Source: Tubiluchus corallicola (Eukaryota; Priapulida; Priapulimorpha; Priapulimorphida; Tubiluchidae). Taken from it: a stretch of DNA of 45,101 nucleotides. The notes under the pieces were generated by a model that did no database searches, was not told where the DNA came from, and was given only the letters and a program-made list of their open reading frames with translations. Positions within the stretch are counted from its first letter, which is position 1. Each line of letters opens with the position of its first letter. The stretch covers positions 1-45,101 of the forward strand of contig JAQGDQ010001352.1 of the NCBI GenBank assembly GCA_030141605.1. Direction: 5' to 3'. Position numbers and translations under genes: made by a program. This document shows positions 43,561 through 45,101 of this stretch, piece after piece.

Positions 43561-43685
43561 TTTCCATTTTTTCCCTCCCGCATGGCTTCATTTGGATCGA
43601 ATGACCTTGAACTCTAGGTCACGTGACCAAAGTTCATTGACCCCTGGCCCCTGGATGGCTTCTTTTTTTGACACCCCATTTTAAA

Positions 43686-43771
43686 CCGCGTGAAACCGCG
43701 CGAAAGCGCGCGAAAGTGTGTGAAAGCGCGTGAAAGCGCGCGAAAGCGTGTGAAAGTGTGTGAAACGAGGT
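43686..43771. repeat. 10-bp repeat array with E2F-like sites
   Basis: Eight or nine tandem copies of a decamer of the type GCG(C/T)GAAA(G/C)(C/T). Several copies contain GCGCGAAA, the reverse of the E2F/DP consensus TTTCGCGC. Similar motifs occur scattered at 43428-43560. Confidence 0.85.
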
Positions 43772-43825
43772 AAAAAGCGCCTCAAACGAAGAAAAAGGGA
43801 GAAGTGGAGTTCCCGCCGAGGACTA

Positions 43826-44076
43826 ATTAGTGCTAATTGGCGCTAATTGGCGCTAATTGGGGAGCCCCTGCCACCCCTCCGCCGCGTGCAAACGTCCGTC
43901 CCGGGGGTCGGGGACACCCCCCCTGCAACCCACCCCTCCGTCGCGTGGAATCGTCCACTGCAGGCAATGAGGGAAATCTTTTTCCCGCCACTCGCGCAGT
44001 GCCGGCCCTTTTCCGCGACCACTTCTCTCTCTCGGGTGCCCTCCCTTTTCCGCGACCACTTCTCTCGCGGGTTTAG
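43826..44076. repeat. cluster of short direct repeats
   Basis: Contains about four copies of GCTAATTGG(C/G) at 43826-43861, two copies of a 26-base block starting CACCCCTCCG at 43872 and 43931, and two perfect 24-base copies starting CCCTTTTCCGCGACC at 44006 and 44043. It looks like non-coding viral repeat DNA; open frames over it have no recognisable content. Confidence 0.75.
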
Positions 44077-44077
<1 letters not shown>

Positions 44078-44121
<44 letters not shown>

Positions 44122-44131
44122 TGTGTGTGCA
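44078..44131. repeat. (GT)n microsatellite
   Basis: A GT repeat of about 50 bp with a short GCGC interruption. Confidence 0.95.
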
Positions 44132-44187
44132 TGTGGAGATTTATTTCAAACGCCAAAGTTCGATAAATGCATTTTCACAAATCTTTT

Positions 44188-44193
44188 TTTATT
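44188..44193 (-). terminator. polyadenylation signal on the minus strand
   Basis: AATAAA on the minus strand, about 150 bases after the stop codon of the TBP-like gene. Confidence 0.45.
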
Positions 44194-44339
44194 GATGGAT
44201 TACAAAAAATTTTTTTTACATTTTTTATACAAAATACATACGTGCTAAAACTAGATTATTATTATTATGGTGACATGATAGTTCTACATTTTACGTTTTT
44301 TTTCGCAAATTACACAAATTACGCAAAATTACAGTAAAA

Positions 44340-45032
44340 CTACACTAATGACGACGAGCGAGTACATGGATTGTCGTCGATGCGATACAGACAAACGTTA
44401 TTGTTGTTAAAAACGAATTCGTTAAATTTGCGGAAAACGCGAGAGAAATCCTCGACCTTTGTCCCGCCCATCATTATTATGCTTCCGGTGTGAAAAATGT
44501 TCAGAGTAATTTGCTCGCATTTGCAAGTTAGTTTGGGAAATAGTTCCACTTCGTAAAACACTTCTCTAAAAGAATGCGTCGAAGGACGAACGAGTTCTTC
44601 GTACAGTGCACCCAGTTTCAATCTGCAGCGAATTTTGGCTCTGGCGGTGATGGTGCAAATTGCGATCCCGTCGGCGGGCGTCAGTCCGAGACCTTTCGAG
44701 AGTTCTTCGATCGCATTGCGTAGTACTTTTTCCTCCGAAAAACCGTTGGCCACCACGGAGCCGGAGGCAAAAATCATCAGCGTCCCGCCCAGTCGCTTTA
44801 GCAGAAGCATGTGCGGTTTCCTTTCGTAGCGTCTTCCGCCCGTTCTCCGCCGGAGTTCGTTCAGATCGAAGCGCTGCGAGAACGAAGCCGTGGCGACGAT
44901 GTTGACCGTTTGGACTGACACGTTAGAACGTAGTTGGCAATCGTTTCGGACGCCCGAATCGCTCTGCCTCGTCCGTTGCTCTGCCAACGTATGGCGGGCG
45001 GCGGGTGCTCGCTTTCCAGACGCTCTACGCAT
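44340..45032 (-). CDS. divergent TATA-binding-protein homologue, probably viral
   Basis: The 230-codon frame contains both direct repeats of a TBP saddle. Repeat 1, about residues 38-116, runs from VSVQTVNIVATASFSQRFDL through HMLLLKRLGGTLMIFASGSV to a NAIEELSKGLGL helix. Repeat 2, about 120-212, contains FYEVELFPKLTCKC, TLNIFHTGSIIMMGGTKV and an FRKFNEFV helix. TBP binds the TATA box and nucleates transcription; divergent copies occur in some large DNA viruses. The sequence is far from animal TBP, GC-richer than the rest of the window, intronless and next to virus-like repeats. The first 37 residues are in doubt, because another frame on the same strand (45101 to about 44900, with MYDFVKKHLPKNRVVICVER) looks more coding there. 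Either a frameshift near 44925 or two overlapping genes is possible. Confidence 0.75.
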   Translation of the reverse strand: MRRASGKRAPAARHTLAEQRTRQSDSGVRNDCQLRSNVSVQTVNIVATASFSQRFDLNELRRRTGGRRYERKPHMLLLKRLGGTLMIFASGSVVANGFSEEKVLRNAIEELSKGLGLTPADGIAICTITARAKIRCRLKLGALYEELVRPSTHSFREVFYEVELFPKLTCKCEQITLNIFHTGSIIMMGGTKVEDFSRVFRKFNEFVFNNNNVCLYRIDDNPCTRSSSLV

Positions 45033-45101
45033 ATGACCACGCGATTTTTGGGGAGATGTTTTTTGACGAAATCGTACATCTCTGCTCCCTTGACGTAGGT
45101 G
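44930..45101 (-). CDS. partial upstream frame, N-terminal part or separate gene
   Basis: This minus-strand frame is open to the window edge and ends at 44861. Up to about 44930 its composition (TYVKGAEMYDFVKKHLP then VVICVERLESEHPPP) looks like real protein; the last 20 residues look like an out-of-frame tail over the TBP repeat 1. It is therefore either the N-terminal region of the TBP-like protein before a frameshift or the end of the neighbouring gene. I do not recognise its family. Confidence 0.5.

Noticed and set aside
43328-43591. Phe/Ser-rich minus-strand frame and its plus-strand counterpart
   Set aside because: Both follow from the repeated GTGAAAA-type motifs and G runs.
44340-45032. 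Processed pseudogene of the host TBP
   Set aside because: It is too divergent over both repeats while keeping the saddle pattern and an open frame, and it sits in GC-rich virus-like DNA. I keep this as the main alternative, not excluded.

Overview
This is a window of AT-rich eukaryotic, almost certainly invertebrate animal, DNA. The evidence is GT-AG introns, BEL/Pao and Ty3/gypsy LTR retrotransposons, a hAT-type miniature element, tRNA-derived SINE heads, long microsatellites and minisatellites, and an animal-type glycogenin sequence. I cannot name the phylum from sequence alone. Most open frames in the window are retroelement remnants or simple-repeat artefacts.

Layout: 1-2420 holds a decayed Ty3/gypsy pol on the minus strand. 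2443-4680 holds the integrase end and a probable 3' LTR of an old BEL/Pao element on the plus strand. 4700-8460 is mostly non-coding with a 46-bp tandem repeat. 8461-10754 is an array of three related units of about 0.6-0.8 kb closed by a palindrome. 10778-13007 is a second decayed Ty3/gypsy element (minus). 14040-14510 is a gypsy tail fragment. 15316-16419 is an intact, intronless type II membrane glycosyltransferase. 17327-18759 is an internally deleted gypsy gene, cut by a young BEL/Pao element at 18760-26501 whose two 422-bp LTRs differ at only two sites.

The most striking object is that BEL/Pao element. A complete glycogenin (GT8) catalytic domain, without introns, lies inside gag between a SAP-like N-terminal domain and the usual BEL Gag domain. 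It keeps its DxD motif and a tyrosine pair near the expected autoglucosylation site. One +1 frameshift inside glycogenin and one frameshift in pol interrupt the present copy; otherwise gag and glycogenin share one frame. It looks like a cellular enzyme captured by a retrotransposon and fused to Gag.

29004-38053 holds a host gene on the plus strand that no single open frame reveals. It has a TATA promoter, probable non-coding exons, and five coding exons whose GT-AG borders and phases fit a 279-residue protein. The protein has two MYT1-like zinc fingers with identical spacing (C-x5-C-x4-N-x7-H-x5-C), each in its own exon. Its long first intron carries a 12-copy 69-bp minisatellite. 39733-43042 is a 3.3-kb foldback structure with arms of about 0.67 kb and a 50-bp tandem array inside.

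From about 43370 to the end the composition changes to GC-rich. There is an array of E2F-like decamers, short duplications, and on the minus strand a divergent two-repeat TATA-binding-protein homologue. This is best read as a fragment of an endogenous large DNA virus, with a divergent host TBP copy as the alternative.
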